Positions 25,581-34,682 of a stretch of DNA of 64,000 bases are shown here, one piece after another (position 1 is the stretch's first letter; every line of letters starts with the position of its first letter). The notes beneath the pieces are model-generated. The model saw only the letters and a program-made list of their open reading frames with translations. It searched no databases and was not told the origin of the DNA. The DNA lies in assembly GCA_039184865.1 (NCBI GenBank), contig JBCDAV010000003.1:62001-126000 (forward strand), given 5' to 3'. The DNA is from Thermohalobaculum sp039184865. Its GTDB lineage: Bacteria; Pseudomonadota; Alphaproteobacteria; Rhodobacterales; Rhodobacteraceae. A program made the translations under genes and the position numbers.

Positions 25581-26855
25581 TCACGGCGCCGGGTTGCCCG
25601 CCGCGTCCACCTCGAACTCGATGCTCGACTGATCCTCGCCGTCCAGCACGGCCTCGAAGGCCCGCAGGCGCTTGTGGATCGACATGAGCTCGATGATGGT
25701 CGACCACGAGTTCACCAGGAACTGGAACGAGTTCGAAACCTGATTGAACGCGGTCAGGATCTGCTGGAGAATTCCGAAAGTGATCGTGCCCGCGGCGATT
25801 GTCGGGATCAGCAGCACATAGACGAAGATGTTGTCGGCCTGAATGTAGAGCCCGCGCGCGACGTTGAAGTACATGTAGTTCAGGTACAGCCGGAAATAGT
25901 TGCGCCGGACATTGGCAAACAGCTCGGCCAGGGTCGGCGGCTGGGCCCGGGCCTCGTCGTCCTCGCCGTAGACAAGCTCCTTGCGGAAAGCCGCCTCCAC
26001 GCGCTGATTGCGGAACTCGAGCCCCGGCAGACGGATACCGGCCAGCGCGAGCAGCAAGGTGCCGAAGATCGACCAGAGCAGCGAAGCCCAGAACAGCGGT
26101 GCCGCGACCTGACCGATTATCGGCAGTTCGGTGATGTGAACGGAGAGAGCAAAAAGGATCGGCAGGAAGGCGATCAGCGTCATGACTGCATCCACGATCG
26201 CGACCCCGAGATTCTCGGTGATCTGCGCGAACTTCATGGTGTCTTCCTGAATACGCTGCGAAGCGCCCTCGACCCCGCGCAGCCGTGTCCAGTGGCTGGT
26301 GTAAAAGTTGTTCATCGCAGTGCGCCAGCGGAAGATGTAATGGCTGACACCGAAGCGGGTCAGCACGTAGATCACCATCCACATCAACGCGATCTGGGTG
26401 AAAATCCAGATCAGTTCGGTGAGCTGCGAGACATACATTTCCGGCGTGACATCCGCCGAGCGGTCGGGGTTCAGCGCCTCCTGCACAAGATCGAAGAACG
26501 GTCTCCGCCAGTTGTTGATCGCGACCGAAACCTGGACGGAGTAATAGGTCGAGAAAAGGATCAGGATCGAGCCGACGATCGACCACATCTGCCAGGGATG
26601 CGGTGCATACCAGAACCAGAATCCGGTGAATGCCCCGGCAAAGACGACCACGTAGACGTAGAACCACATGAAATCCGGCGTCGTGAAATGGCCGAGCCCG
26701 ATGACTGGCGGAGCCTCCGGGTCGTAGCCTTCAAGGAACCCGAGCGCGCTGCCGATGTCGCTGCCGACCCAGTACCAGAGGAGCGTCGCGACGGTCGTCC
26801 AGATGACGAACGACATGAAAAACAGCCTTGGCTGCGGGAAGAAGCATCTGAACAT
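25581..26855 (-). CDS. SbmA/BacA-like inner-membrane peptide transporter
   Basis: The 424-residue product has the hydrophobic membrane domain of the SbmA/BacA family (ABC-like permease fold without an ATPase), with VSVAINNWRRPFFDLVQEAL, the conserved HYIFRWRTAMNNFYTSHW stretch and RIQEDTMKFAQ. These proton-driven transporters import peptides such as proline-rich antimicrobial peptides and vitamin B12-like molecules, and affect the envelope lipids of alphaproteobacteria. It is 17 bp downstream of the HugZ-like gene in a minus-strand run of four genes. Confidence 0.9.
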   Translation of the reverse strand: MFRCFFPQPRLFFMSFVIWTTVATLLWYWVGSDIGSALGFLEGYDPEAPPVIGLGHFTTPDFMWFYVYVVVFAGAFTGFWFWYAPHPWQMWSIVGSILILFSTYYSVQVSVAINNWRRPFFDLVQEALNPDRSADVTPEMYVSQLTELIWIFTQIALMWMVIYVLTRFGVSHYIFRWRTAMNNFYTSHWTRLRGVEGASQRIQEDTMKFAQITENLGVAIVDAVMTLIAFLPILFALSVHITELPIIGQVAAPLFWASLLWSIFGTLLLALAGIRLPGLEFRNQRVEAAFRKELVYGEDDEARAQPPTLAELFANVRRNYFRLYLNYMYFNVARGLYIQADNIFVYVLLIPTIAAGTITFGILQQILTAFNQVSNSFQFLVNSWSTIIELMSIHKRLRAFEAVLDGEDQSSIEFEVDAAGNPAP

Positions 26856-26872
26856 CGGGAAAGTCCTTCAGG

Positions 26873-27622
26873 TCAGGTTTGACGGGCGCGCTTTGCAAGC
26901 GCGACAAGACGGGGGCGGAGCTCCTCGGCCGAGGCAAGCGGTGGGTCGAACCAGAGCCGTGCGACCTCGCCACCAAGTGTAAGGTCAAGTCCTTCGAGGT
27001 CGAGGGAAGCGAGCGTCCAGGCGCCCTCCGGCTTGCCGAGATGTTCGGTCGCGTAGAGCGCGATGGCGTCGAGATGGTCGTCGTTCATGTGCTCGACAGC
27101 GCCGGCCTCCATGGCGTCGAGACCCGCGTCGGTCGATGTGACCAGATCCTCCGCGGTCATGGCGTAGGCCTTGCCGAAGCCTCCGTTGAACGACGCGCCG
27201 TTGAGATTCAGGCGCCAGAACGCGAAGTCTCCGAAATCGGCGTAGAGCGCGGACTTCGGATGGCGGAACAGAAAACGCGAGCGCGCACGGGTCCGCGCGT
27301 CCTCCGCCAGTTTTTCGGCCCGCCCGAAGACCGTGATCCGCGGATGGGCGAGCGGATCGCCCTTTCCCGGCTCGCCGAGCAGCAGCGACGCACGCGGGTC
27401 GGCCTCCAGCGCGCCGAAATGCCCGGAGAGTTGCGAGATCAGGAACACAGGCGCGCCGTCGCTGGCCGACGCGACCGAAACCCGGCTCGCCATCGGCACC
27501 CCGGATCGTGGATCTATCGTCGCAAGCGACCCGTGCCGCGCGGTCCGAAGAAAGGTCTTCGCCTGCCGACGCACGTCGTCATCGACGGTCTGAAGCACAT
27601 CCTTTTTCGGTTTCTCCGACAT
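26873..27622 (-). CDS. HugZ-like haem-degrading/pyridoxamine-phosphate-oxidase-fold protein with DUF2470
   Basis: The 249-residue product has an N-terminal FMN-binding split-barrel (SLATIDPRSGVPMASRVSVA, ISQLSGHFGALEADPRASLL) and a C-terminal DUF2470 part with VEHMNDDHLDAIALYA, in which the histidines match the haem-binding region of HugZ. Family members cleave haem or bind it for iron release. Whether this one is a haem oxygenase or another PNPOx-like enzyme cannot be settled from motifs. It lies between thpR and the SbmA-like gene on the same strand. Confidence 0.8.
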   Translation of the reverse strand: MSEKPKKDVLQTVDDDVRRQAKTFLRTARHGSLATIDPRSGVPMASRVSVASASDGAPVFLISQLSGHFGALEADPRASLLLGEPGKGDPLAHPRITVFGRAEKLAEDARTRARSRFLFRHPKSALYADFGDFAFWRLNLNGASFNGGFGKAYAMTAEDLVTSTDAGLDAMEAGAVEHMNDDHLDAIALYATEHLGKPEGAWTLASLDLEGLDLTLGGEVARLWFDPPLASAEELRPRLVALAKRARQT

Positions 27623-27648
27623 ATTCCGCTCCGTTCGATGGGTGGACG

Positions 27649-28197
27649 CTACTCCGAGAGCGCATAATCCGCCAGCGGCGTGTAGGTCGGCGCCTCCGAC
27701 CCCAGCCGCGATTCATATAGATGGAAAAGATCCGCCTGGAATGCGCCTCGGACGCGGGCGATCCGGGCCGAAATGAATGCCTGAAGCATGGCGACATCCT
27801 CGCCCACCAGACCGCCGCCAAAGCGTGCCAGCGTCACGTGCGGGTGATACTGTTGATGCTCGAGTTCGATCCCGGCGGATCGCGCCGCGGTGCGCACCCG
27901 TTTGCGCAGTGCCGAGAGATCGCGGTTCCGCTGCACCTCGGCAAACAGTGAGCGCGGCTTGCCACCGCCGAAAACGCCCAGACCCTCTAGTCTGATGTCG
28001 ATCGCCGGCGACCGCGTGCCGTCGAGCATCGTGTGAACGTCCTCGACGACCGGTTCGGGGTGCTCGCCGAGATAAGCAAGCGTGATGTGAAAGTTCTGTG
28101 GCGGCACGAGACGCCCGATCTCCAGCCCCGTCTGGGCACCGGTCAGCATCCGCGCGACCTCCTCGGGCACCGGAATCGCGATGAACGCTCGGATCAT
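27649..28197 (-). CDS. thpR: RNA 2',3'-cyclic phosphodiesterase
   Basis: The 182-residue product is a 2H-phosphoesterase with both HxT motifs: HITL (37-40) and HVTL (120-123), and the RxFIAIPVPEEV start typical of ThpR/LigT. It opens 2',3'-cyclic phosphates at RNA ends. The ATG overlaps the stop of the upstream esterase gene as ATGA, so the two are translationally coupled. Confidence 0.93.
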   Translation of the reverse strand: MIRAFIAIPVPEEVARMLTGAQTGLEIGRLVPPQNFHITLAYLGEHPEPVVEDVHTMLDGTRSPAIDIRLEGLGVFGGGKPRSLFAEVQRNRDLSALRKRVRTAARSAGIELEHQQYHPHVTLARFGGGLVGEDVAMLQAFISARIARVRGAFQADLFHLYESRLGSEAPTYTPLADYALSE

Positions 28198-28868
28198 TTC
28201 GCGCGGGCCAGAAGCTCCAGAACCTTCGGGCCAATGCTCTCGACCATCAGGGCCACACCCTTGGCGTTCGGATGAATGCCGTCATCCTGGATCAGGTCCG
28301 CCATCGTTCCGGTCTCTGAGACAAGGCCCTCCATGAACGATGGATAGAGGATAGCGCCATGCTTCGCGGCGACCTCCGGGTACATCGCGTCGAACGCTTC
28401 CTTGAACTCCGGGCCGTAATTCAGGGGCGCCTGCATTCCGGCGAGCAGCACCGGCAGGCCCTTGTCCGACAACGACGTCAGCATGGCGTCGAGGTTCTCG
28501 CGGCTACGCTCGGGATCGATGCCCCGCAGCAGGTCGTTGCCGCCGAGTGCAACGATCACAGCATCTGCCCCGCCGCCCAGCGCCCAGTCTAGCCGCGCAC
28601 GGCCGCCTTCGGTCGTGTCGCCGGAGACGCCCATGTTGATCACGGAGACCTCTTGTCCCTGCCCGATCAGCCATCGTTCGAGTTGCGGGACGAAGCCGTC
28701 TTCCGGCGGCAGACCGTAGCCGTGGGTCAGGCTGTCGCCCAGCGCCACCAGCTTCAACGGCGCCGCTTGCGCTAGACCTGCCGCAAAGACAAGCGCGATC
28801 AGCGCCTTGTAGAGAACGGCCCGCGCCACATATGTGATCGCGAGCGGCAGTCGGACGAGGATCATCAT
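28194..28868 (-). CDS. tesA: Periplasmic SGNH/GDSL esterase (TesA-like)
   Basis: The 224-residue product has an N-terminal hydrophobic signal segment ending near AQA (residues 33-35), then block I GDSLTHG (44-50), GGNDLLRG (block III) and DGIHPN near the C-terminus (block V, catalytic Asp and His). This is the multifunctional lysophospholipase L1/arylesterase group acting in the periplasm. The start is uncertain: ATGs at 28868 and 28865 overlap the start of the divergent ABC gene, and a GTG nearer the hydrophobic core is possible. The divergent tesA-ybbA-ybbP arrangement is conserved across proteobacteria. Confidence 0.85.
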   Translation of the reverse strand: MMILVRLPLAITYVARAVLYKALIALVFAAGLAQAAPLKLVALGDSLTHGYGLPPEDGFVPQLERWLIGQGQEVSVINMGVSGDTTEGGRARLDWALGGGADAVIVALGGNDLLRGIDPERSRENLDAMLTSLSDKGLPVLLAGMQAPLNYGPEFKEAFDAMYPEVAAKHGAILYPSFMEGLVSETGTMADLIQDDGIHPNAKGVALMVESIGPKVLELLARAK

Positions 28869-29535
28869 GGAACCATTGGTGCGGCTGGACCGAATTGGCC
28901 TGACCTTGCCAAGCCAGGCGGGGGATGTCGAGATCCTGAAGGGCATCTCGATGGATGTAGCGCCCGGAGAGAGTGTCGCAATCGTCGGCCCTTCCGGCTC
29001 GGGGAAATCCTCGCTCCTGATGGTGCTCGGCGGCCTCGAACGCGCGACCGATGGAACGGTCCGCGTCCTTGGCCAGGACCTTACCGTCGCCGACGAAGAC
29101 GCGCTGGCTGCTCTGCGCCGGGGCCGCGTCGGCGTGGTATTCCAGAGCTTTCACCTGATCCCGACCATGACCGCGATTGAAAACATCCAGGTTCCGCTGG
29201 AGATCGCCGACCATGCCGATCCTGTAGCGCGTGCGTCCGAGATGCTCGCCGCCGTCGGCCTCGCCGACCGCGCGCGGCACTATCCGGCACAGCTTTCCGG
29301 CGGCGAACAGCAGCGCGTCGCTCTGGCACGCGCCCTCGCGCCCGGCCCAGAACTTCTGCTCGCAGATGAGCCGACCGGGAACCTCGACGGCGAAACCGGC
29401 ACGCAGGTGACCGACCTGATGTTCGAACTCGCCCGGCAGTTCGGCGCGACGCTGATCCTCGTCACGCACTCCGATGTTCTGGCCGAGCGATGCAGCCGGA
29501 TGGTCCGCCTGTCCGACGGGCGGATCGCGGCATGA
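28867..29535 (+). CDS. ybbA: ABC exporter ATP-binding subunit (YbbA/LolD-like)
   Basis: The 222-residue product has Walker A GPSGSGKS (41-48), the signature LSGGEQQRVALARAL, Walker B LLLADEPTGNLD and the H-loop VTHSD. It is of the MacB/LolD type, which powers mechanotransmission permeases rather than classic transport. Its stop overlaps the ATG of the permease gene (ATGA). The start at 28867 (MEPLVRL) is taken because the family starts here; a GTG 33 bp upstream also exists. Confidence 0.93.
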   Translation: MEPLVRLDRIGLTLPSQAGDVEILKGISMDVAPGESVAIVGPSGSGKSSLLMVLGGLERATDGTVRVLGQDLTVADEDALAALRRGRVGVVFQSFHLIPTMTAIENIQVPLEIADHADPVARASEMLAAVGLADRARHYPAQLSGGEQQRVALARALAPGPELLLADEPTGNLDGETGTQVTDLMFELARQFGATLILVTHSDVLAERCSRMVRLSDGRIAA

Positions 29536-32135
29536 CCGATATCGCACCGGACGCGCCGGTCGCGGCGGGGCCAGTTCCGTCATCCGCCGAGCGCGGCGGG
29601 TTCAACGCTCTGCGATTCGCATGGACAGCGGCTCTGCGCGAACTGCGCGGCGGGCTCTCCGGGTTCCGGGTCTTTCTCGCCTGCCTGATCCTCGGCGTCG
29701 GCGGCATCGCGGCGGTGGGATCGGTCACCACGGCGATCGAACGCGGCCTTGCGGCCGAAGGCCAGTCGATCCTCGGCGGCGACGCAGCACTCACCTTTTC
29801 CTATCGCTTCGCCTCGGACGAGGAACGCGCGTGGATGGCCGAGCGCGGCAAGGTTGTCGAAATGGTCTCAATGCGGTCCTTGCTGCGCAAGGGCGAAGAG
29901 CGCGCCCTGGCCGAGGTCAAGGGCGTGTCGTCAGGCTACCCGCTTTACGGTGAGGCGATCGTCGCTGGCGGCACTGACCTAATGAACGCGCTCGCGCCGG
30001 TCGACGGCATCCATGGTCTGGTGACGGAACGTATCCTGGCCCAGCGCCTCGATCTGCAACCGGGCGACGAGGTCAAGGTCGGCGGCGGCGCATTCATCTT
30101 TCGCGGCGTTCTCGCGCAGGAGCCCGACCGGGCCTCCGGAGGGTTTGCCATGGGCCCTCGCGTGATGACATCGGTCGACGGCCTGCGTGAGGCAGGCATG
30201 CTGCAGGCGGGCGTGCTGTTTCAGGCCGGATACAGGCTGAAACTCGCCGAGACAGGCAATCTCGACAACACTGAGGCTGAGTTCGAACAGGCGTTCCCGG
30301 AAGCTGGTGCCCGCTGGAACGACCGGCGCAACGCGGCACCTGGCATCAACCGCTTCGTCGACAGGCTCGGTGCATTCCTGACCATCGTCGGCATCGCGGC
30401 GCTGGCGGTCGGCGGTGTCGGGATCGGCGCAGCCGTGCGCGGATATCTGACCCGGAAGGTCCCGACGATAGCCGCGCTCCGGACGCTCGGGGCTACGGCG
30501 GGCACCGTCTTCTCGATCTATCTGATCCAGATCGGCCTGATCGCCGCTTTGGGGATCACCATCGGCGTCGGCATCGGCGGCGGCCTTGTCGCGCTGCTCG
30601 GCCCGATCTTCGCCAAGAACCTGCCGGTCCCCGCCGAATTCACTCTCTACCCTGTGCCACTAGCCGAGGCCGCACTGTTCGGCGCGCTTGCGGCGATGCT
30701 GTTCACGCTCTGGCCGCTTGCATGGTTGCGCCGGGTGAAGCCCGCGCAGCTCTTCCGCAACGCGGTCGACCCACAACAGATCTGGCCCGGCTGGCAGATC
30801 CTGCTCGCGCTCGTTCTTCTGGCGGCTGCCCTGGTCGGTGCGATCATCGGGCTGTCGGCGACGCCCAAGCTCGCGGCCTGGTGTCTCGGCGGCATCGCCG
30901 CTGCATTCGTGATGCTGCGCGCACTGGGATGGCTTTGCGCCCGGGCTGCACGCAGGCTCTCCCATTCGACATTGGCGCAGCGTCGCCCGGGCCTCCGGCT
31001 TGCGCTTGGCGCCATCGGCGCGCCCTCGGCGGGAACACCCGGCGTGGTGCTCGCGCTCGGCCTCGGCCTCGGCGTCCTCGCCGCCATCGCCCAGATCGAC
31101 CACAACATGCAGAAGCTCCTCCATGACCAGTTGCCCGAGGACGCTCCTGCCTTCTTTTTCGTCGACATCCAGTCCGCCCAACTCGACCCATTCACGGCGC
31201 AGGTCATGGACATCGACGGCACGGAACGGCTCGAGACAGCACCAATGCTGCGCGGTATCCTGACGGGTCTGAACGGCATTCCCGCCAAGGAAGCCAAGAT
31301 CGACCCGGCAGGCGCATGGGTACTGCGAGGCGATCGCGGCGTCTCCTACGCAGCAACCGTTCCGGCCGGCGTTGTCGTGACTGAAGGCGAATGGTGGGAG
31401 GCGGACTACAGCGGTCCGCCGCTCGTCAGCTTTGCCGAGGAGGAGGGCCGGGAACTCGGCCTGTCCATCGGCTCGACGATCACCGTGAACATCCTCGGAC
31501 GTCCGATCACCGCCGAGGTCGCGAACTTCCGCAAGGTCGAATGGCGCGGCATGGGTATCAACTTCCTGATGATCCTCTCGCCAGGAGCGCTCGCCGGCGC
31601 GCCGCACACGCACATCGCGACGCTCTATGCCGATCAGAACGCCGAGGCGCCGGTGATGCGCGCGGTCAGCCAGGAAATGCCCAACGTCACGCCCGTCCTG
31701 GTGCGCGAACAGATCGATACGGTCTCGGAATCGCTCGGCAAGCTCGGAACCGCGACCCGCTGGGGCGCGCTTGCCGTCCTGCTGACCGGCCTGGCCGTCC
31801 TGATCGGCACCGCCGCCGCAGGCGAGGAACGGCGCACCTCCGAGGCTGCGATCCTGAAAGTGCTCGGGGCCTCGCGACGGGCCATCCTCGGGTCTTTTGC
31901 GCTTCGGGCCGCCCTGACAGGCGCCATCGCGGGGATCGTCGCCCTCTTCTGGGGGTCGCTGTCGGCGTGGTCGGTGATGAACTACGTCTTCGAGACGCCG
32001 TTCTCGCTGCCGCTCGGCAGCACCGTCGCAATCATCCTCGGCGGTGCCGCCCTCAGCCTTCTGGCCGGGCTCGGGTTCGCGCTCGGTCCTCTTCGGCGCA
32101 AACCGGCGGGTGTTCTCAGAACGGCCGCAGGCTAG
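29532..32135 (+). CDS. ybbP: ABC exporter permease of the FtsX/MacB group (YbbP-like)
   Basis: The 867-residue product has the YbbP layout: an N-terminal helix (FRVFLACLILGVGGIAAVGSV), a large periplasmic domain, a central membrane block and a second periplasmic domain ending in a three-helix FtsX-like block (GTATRWGALAVLLTGLAVLI and following). It is translated from an ATGA overlap with the ATPase gene. The complex probably extrudes or moves a lipid-linked or envelope substrate that the divergent TesA-like esterase may also act on; this link is inference from conserved neighbourhood. Confidence 0.92.
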   Translation: MTDIAPDAPVAAGPVPSSAERGGFNALRFAWTAALRELRGGLSGFRVFLACLILGVGGIAAVGSVTTAIERGLAAEGQSILGGDAALTFSYRFASDEERAWMAERGKVVEMVSMRSLLRKGEERALAEVKGVSSGYPLYGEAIVAGGTDLMNALAPVDGIHGLVTERILAQRLDLQPGDEVKVGGGAFIFRGVLAQEPDRASGGFAMGPRVMTSVDGLREAGMLQAGVLFQAGYRLKLAETGNLDNTEAEFEQAFPEAGARWNDRRNAAPGINRFVDRLGAFLTIVGIAALAVGGVGIGAAVRGYLTRKVPTIAALRTLGATAGTVFSIYLIQIGLIAALGITIGVGIGGGLVALLGPIFAKNLPVPAEFTLYPVPLAEAALFGALAAMLFTLWPLAWLRRVKPAQLFRNAVDPQQIWPGWQILLALVLLAAALVGAIIGLSATPKLAAWCLGGIAAAFVMLRALGWLCARAARRLSHSTLAQRRPGLRLALGAIGAPSAGTPGVVLALGLGLGVLAAIAQIDHNMQKLLHDQLPEDAPAFFFVDIQSAQLDPFTAQVMDIDGTERLETAPMLRGILTGLNGIPAKEAKIDPAGAWVLRGDRGVSYAATVPAGVVVTEGEWWEADYSGPPLVSFAEEEGRELGLSIGSTITVNILGRPITAEVANFRKVEWRGMGINFLMILSPGALAGAPHTHIATLYADQNAEAPVMRAVSQEMPNVTPVLVREQIDTVSESLGKLGTATRWGALAVLLTGLAVLIGTAAAGEERRTSEAAILKVLGASRRAILGSFALRAALTGAIAGIVALFWGSLSAWSVMNYVFETPFSLPLGSTVAIILGGAALSLLAGLGFALGPLRRKPAGVLRTAAG

Positions 32136-32169
32136 CGGAAACTCCCGCACGAAATCACGCGATGATAGG

Positions 32170-32189
32170 CTCCTCCGCAATCGGAGGAG
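32170..32189 (+). promoter_or_regulatory. Perfect hairpin that sequesters a Shine-Dalgarno sequence
   Basis: CTCCTCCG (32170-32177), loop CAAT, CGGAGGAG (32182-32189): an 8-bp perfect stem. The right arm contains the GGAGGA ribosome-binding site of the gene whose ATG is at 32196. In RNA the site would be paired, giving an on/off switch or a thermosensor-like control. It could also be read as a terminator of the ybbP gene, but no T-tract follows. Confidence 0.6.
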
Positions 32190-32195
32190 ACGGCT

Positions 32196-32675
32196 ATGTT
32201 CGACATCATCCAACTGCTCGCGACGGTCATCGGTCTGGGACTGGTGATCTACCAGCTGCGCCGGGACAGCATCTGGAACCGTACCACCAAGGCACACGAA
32301 ACGCTCAACGGTATGGTCAGCGGCGATTTCGTCGAAATCCTCGACGAACTTCTGATCGAGTTCGACTGGGACATCGTTGCGCCCGGTCAAGGATACTCTG
32401 AGACGAAGAACCGGATCGAGACCGGCTCCGACGCTTCATCGGTCGTGCGCATGACGGCGCGCATGGTGCACCTCCTGCGAATTCTCGAGACAATCACGAT
32501 CAGCGTGAAAAAGGGCCTGGTCGACGAGCAGATCTGCAGGGAATACCTGTTCAGCATCCTGATCAACGTCCACCGCAACACCAAAGAGTTCATCGCGAAC
32601 GAGCGGGTCCGACGTGAGAACCCGGCGATCTTCGAACACGTCGAGGAATACGCACAGAGCTGGGCGCGGGGCTAG
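32196..32675 (+). CDS. DUF4760-like small membrane-anchored protein
   Basis: The 159-residue product has one N-terminal helix (IIQLLATVIGLGLVIYQL) and a soluble, helical, charged remainder. The order of the helix, the RRDSIWNRTTKAHETLNGM stretch and the later helical segment resembles DUF4760 proteins, whose function is unknown. It starts seven bases after a hairpin carrying its ribosome site and stands alone between ybbP and the convergent racemase gene. Confidence 0.6.
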   Translation: MFDIIQLLATVIGLGLVIYQLRRDSIWNRTTKAHETLNGMVSGDFVEILDELLIEFDWDIVAPGQGYSETKNRIETGSDASSVVRMTARMVHLLRILETITISVKKGLVDEQICREYLFSILINVHRNTKEFIANERVRRENPAIFEHVEEYAQSWARG

Positions 32676-32685
32676 GTCGCGCCTT

Positions 32686-33405
32686 TCAAGGTGCCGGGAA
32701 GCTGCGCGGACGCAGGCCGGAGTGCAGCCAGCAGACGTAATCGTAGATCGAGAACACGGGCAGTCCGGTCTCTCGCGCGATGTCCGCCTGATAGGGCGGC
32801 ATGTTCGTGCATTCCAGGACGATGGCTCCGACTTCCGGGTGCGCATCGCAAAGCGCCCGACTGGCGGACAGAAGGTCATCCCGCGATGCGCTCACATCAA
32901 GGGTCACCTCGTTGCCGAGAATCGCCCGCGAGAACTCGCGGCCACCCTCGGTTCCGACGACCGGAAGGTCCAAAGGGCATCCGGCACCTTTCAAATGCTC
33001 CGGCGTGAGCGATTCTCGCGAAATCGTGATCAGGCCGACCCGCTTGCCCGGCGGCAGCATCGCTTGCACCAGCGGCACCTGCATCAGCGCCGATGTCGCG
33101 ACGGGCACCGATAGCGCCTCGGACACTTCCCACTGGAACAGCGCGAGAAACCCGCAATTCGTAGTGATGAGTTCCGCCCCCTGCCGGATCAGGTCGCGAC
33201 CCGCATCGATGAATGGCTCGAGCATCCCCTCGGCGCCCCGGCGCACGACCCGGTCCGGCGACGCCGCCTCGACCACCCTGTAGAGCACCGGAAACGGCCA
33301 CGTCTCCGCATTTCCCATGTCGCCGGGAATCCTCGGGAACTGCGCTTCGAGCATCAAGATCCCGATCGGCGACCCGTAAACCTGTTTACCACCCTTCGCG
33401 ATCAT
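32686..33405 (-). CDS. Aspartate/glutamate racemase family protein with both cysteines
   Basis: The 239-residue product keeps both cysteines expected of the family: TTNCGFLALFQ and LECTNMPPYQ. This is unlike the cysteine-free homologue at 12419-13192. The start at 33405 (MIAKGGKQVYG) leaves the family's core complete; upstream codons have no ribosome site. It diverges from an enolase-superfamily enzyme 86 bp away, and the two may share control and substrate. It may invert an amino acid or hydantoin-like stereocentre, or act on a maleate-like acid. Confidence 0.78.
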   Translation of the reverse strand: MIAKGGKQVYGSPIGILMLEAQFPRIPGDMGNAETWPFPVLYRVVEAASPDRVVRRGAEGMLEPFIDAGRDLIRQGAELITTNCGFLALFQWEVSEALSVPVATSALMQVPLVQAMLPPGKRVGLITISRESLTPEHLKGAGCPLDLPVVGTEGGREFSRAILGNEVTLDVSASRDDLLSASRALCDAHPEVGAIVLECTNMPPYQADIARETGLPVFSIYDYVCWLHSGLRPRSFPAP

Positions 33406-33490
33406 GCCCGGCCCACGTTGACTCCGACGAATATCAATCGTCTTGTTTTTCGATACGGGGCGCCCGGTCCGAATGCAAAAGGATCCTCGC

Positions 33491-34606
33491 ATGACCATCT
33501 CGAAGATGGAGGTCTTCCTCCTGCCGCTGTCCGTTCGCGCCGTGCGGGCCCACGGGATCGGCGAGGTCGCGGGCAGCATCGACACGGTCCTGCTGCGGGT
33601 CGAGGCAGAGGATGGCCACATCGGATGGGGTGAGGCCGCGCCCTGGGCCGTTTTCACCGGCACGGCCGAGGCGGCAGTCGCAGCGCTTGACCGGTATCTG
33701 CGCCCGCTCGTCATCGGCGCCGAGCCCTCCGAGATTGCAGGCATCATGGACCGCGCCGACCGGGTGCTGACCGGCCATCCCGAGGCGAAAGCCGCGCTGG
33801 AGACGGCTTTGCTGGACCTTGTGGGCAGACAACGCGGCGTTCCGGTCTGGGCGCTGCTCGGCGGGCGATGCCGCGATCAGATCCCTCTCAGTGTGTCGGT
33901 CGCCGACCCCGACTGGGACCGAGACCGCCTGTTCGTCGAGCGCATGGTCGACGGCGAGGGCGTGCGTCTTCTCAAGCTCAAGACCGGGTTCGCCGAGCAC
34001 CGCTTCGACCTGATGCGCGCCGAGGAGATCCGCACCCGCTGGCCCGAGGTTGACCTGCGCATCGACTACAATCAGGGCCTCGATCCGCGCGACGCCCTTA
34101 GACCCCTGCGCGATTTCGACACAATGGGCCTGGCCTTCATCGAGCAACCGGTTGCAGCGAAACAGTGGGAGTGCATGGCCGAGATCAAACGCGCGCTCGA
34201 CACGCCGCTGCTCGCGGACGAGTCCGTCTTCTCGCCCGAGGACATGCTGCGCGCCGCGCATGGCGGCATCGCCGACGCGGTTTCGGTCAAGATCATGAAG
34301 TGCGGCGGGCCGCGCACCGGCCTCGTGATTGCCCGGATGGCCGAGGCGGCCGGGTGGGGCGCTTATGGCGGGGACATGTTCGAGACGGGGATCGCCCATC
34401 TGGCCGGTACGCACATGATCGCAGCCGCGCCGTCGATCAGTCTGGGCTGCGAATACTACCACGCAAGACATCACCTTGAATTCGATACACTTAGTAAACC
34501 TTTTCCAGATACTGGTGGAACGGTGTATGTCCCGGAGGGTCCGGGGCTTGGGATCGATGTGAATGAAGAACTTGTGCGCGCGCAATGCCGGTTGCACTGC
34601 ATCTAA
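33491..34606 (+). CDS. Enolase-superfamily epimerase/cycloisomerase (MLE subgroup, dipeptide-epimerase-like)
   Basis: The 371-residue product shows the MLE-subgroup active site: the KxK pair K162/K164 in LKLKTG, metal ligands D192 (IDYNQG), E218 (FIEQP) and D243 (LADES), and the general base K267 in SVKIMKCGG. Members include muconate cycloisomerases, N-succinyl amino-acid racemases and L-Ala-D/L-Glu epimerases; the motifs do not separate these. AAGGA precedes the ATG at 33491. The TRAP transporter behind it (77 bp) presumably supplies the substrate. Confidence 0.88.
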   Translation: MTISKMEVFLLPLSVRAVRAHGIGEVAGSIDTVLLRVEAEDGHIGWGEAAPWAVFTGTAEAAVAALDRYLRPLVIGAEPSEIAGIMDRADRVLTGHPEAKAALETALLDLVGRQRGVPVWALLGGRCRDQIPLSVSVADPDWDRDRLFVERMVDGEGVRLLKLKTGFAEHRFDLMRAEEIRTRWPEVDLRIDYNQGLDPRDALRPLRDFDTMGLAFIEQPVAAKQWECMAEIKRALDTPLLADESVFSPEDMLRAAHGGIADAVSVKIMKCGGPRTGLVIARMAEAAGWGAYGGDMFETGIAHLAGTHMIAAAPSISLGCEYYHARHHLEFDTLSKPFPDTGGTVYVPEGPGLGIDVNEELVRAQCRLHCI

Positions 34607-34618
34607 GAGGCTAATAAC

Positions 34619-34667
34619 ATCTTCGTCCGAGCGGAAAGAATTTAACGCTTAAGCACCGGACGAAGAT
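34619..34667. promoter_or_regulatory. 11-bp inverted repeat ahead of dctP
   Basis: ATCTTCGTCCG (34619-34629) and CGGACGAAGAT (34657-34667) are perfect inverted copies separated by 27 bp containing TTAACGCTTAA. The right arm ends four bases before the dctP ribosome site GGAGG. It may be an operator for a regulator of the TRAP genes or a hairpin at the 3' end of the epimerase transcript. A similar CCGACGAATATC lies upstream of the epimerase start at 33424-33435. Confidence 0.5.
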
Positions 34668-34682
34668 CCATCGGAGGCACGA

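Noticed and set aside
24792..26882. 696-codon open frame on the + strand
   Set aside because: Antisense to the CcdA-like and SbmA/BacA-like genes; the protein is rich in Arg/Asp/Glu/His with no domain.
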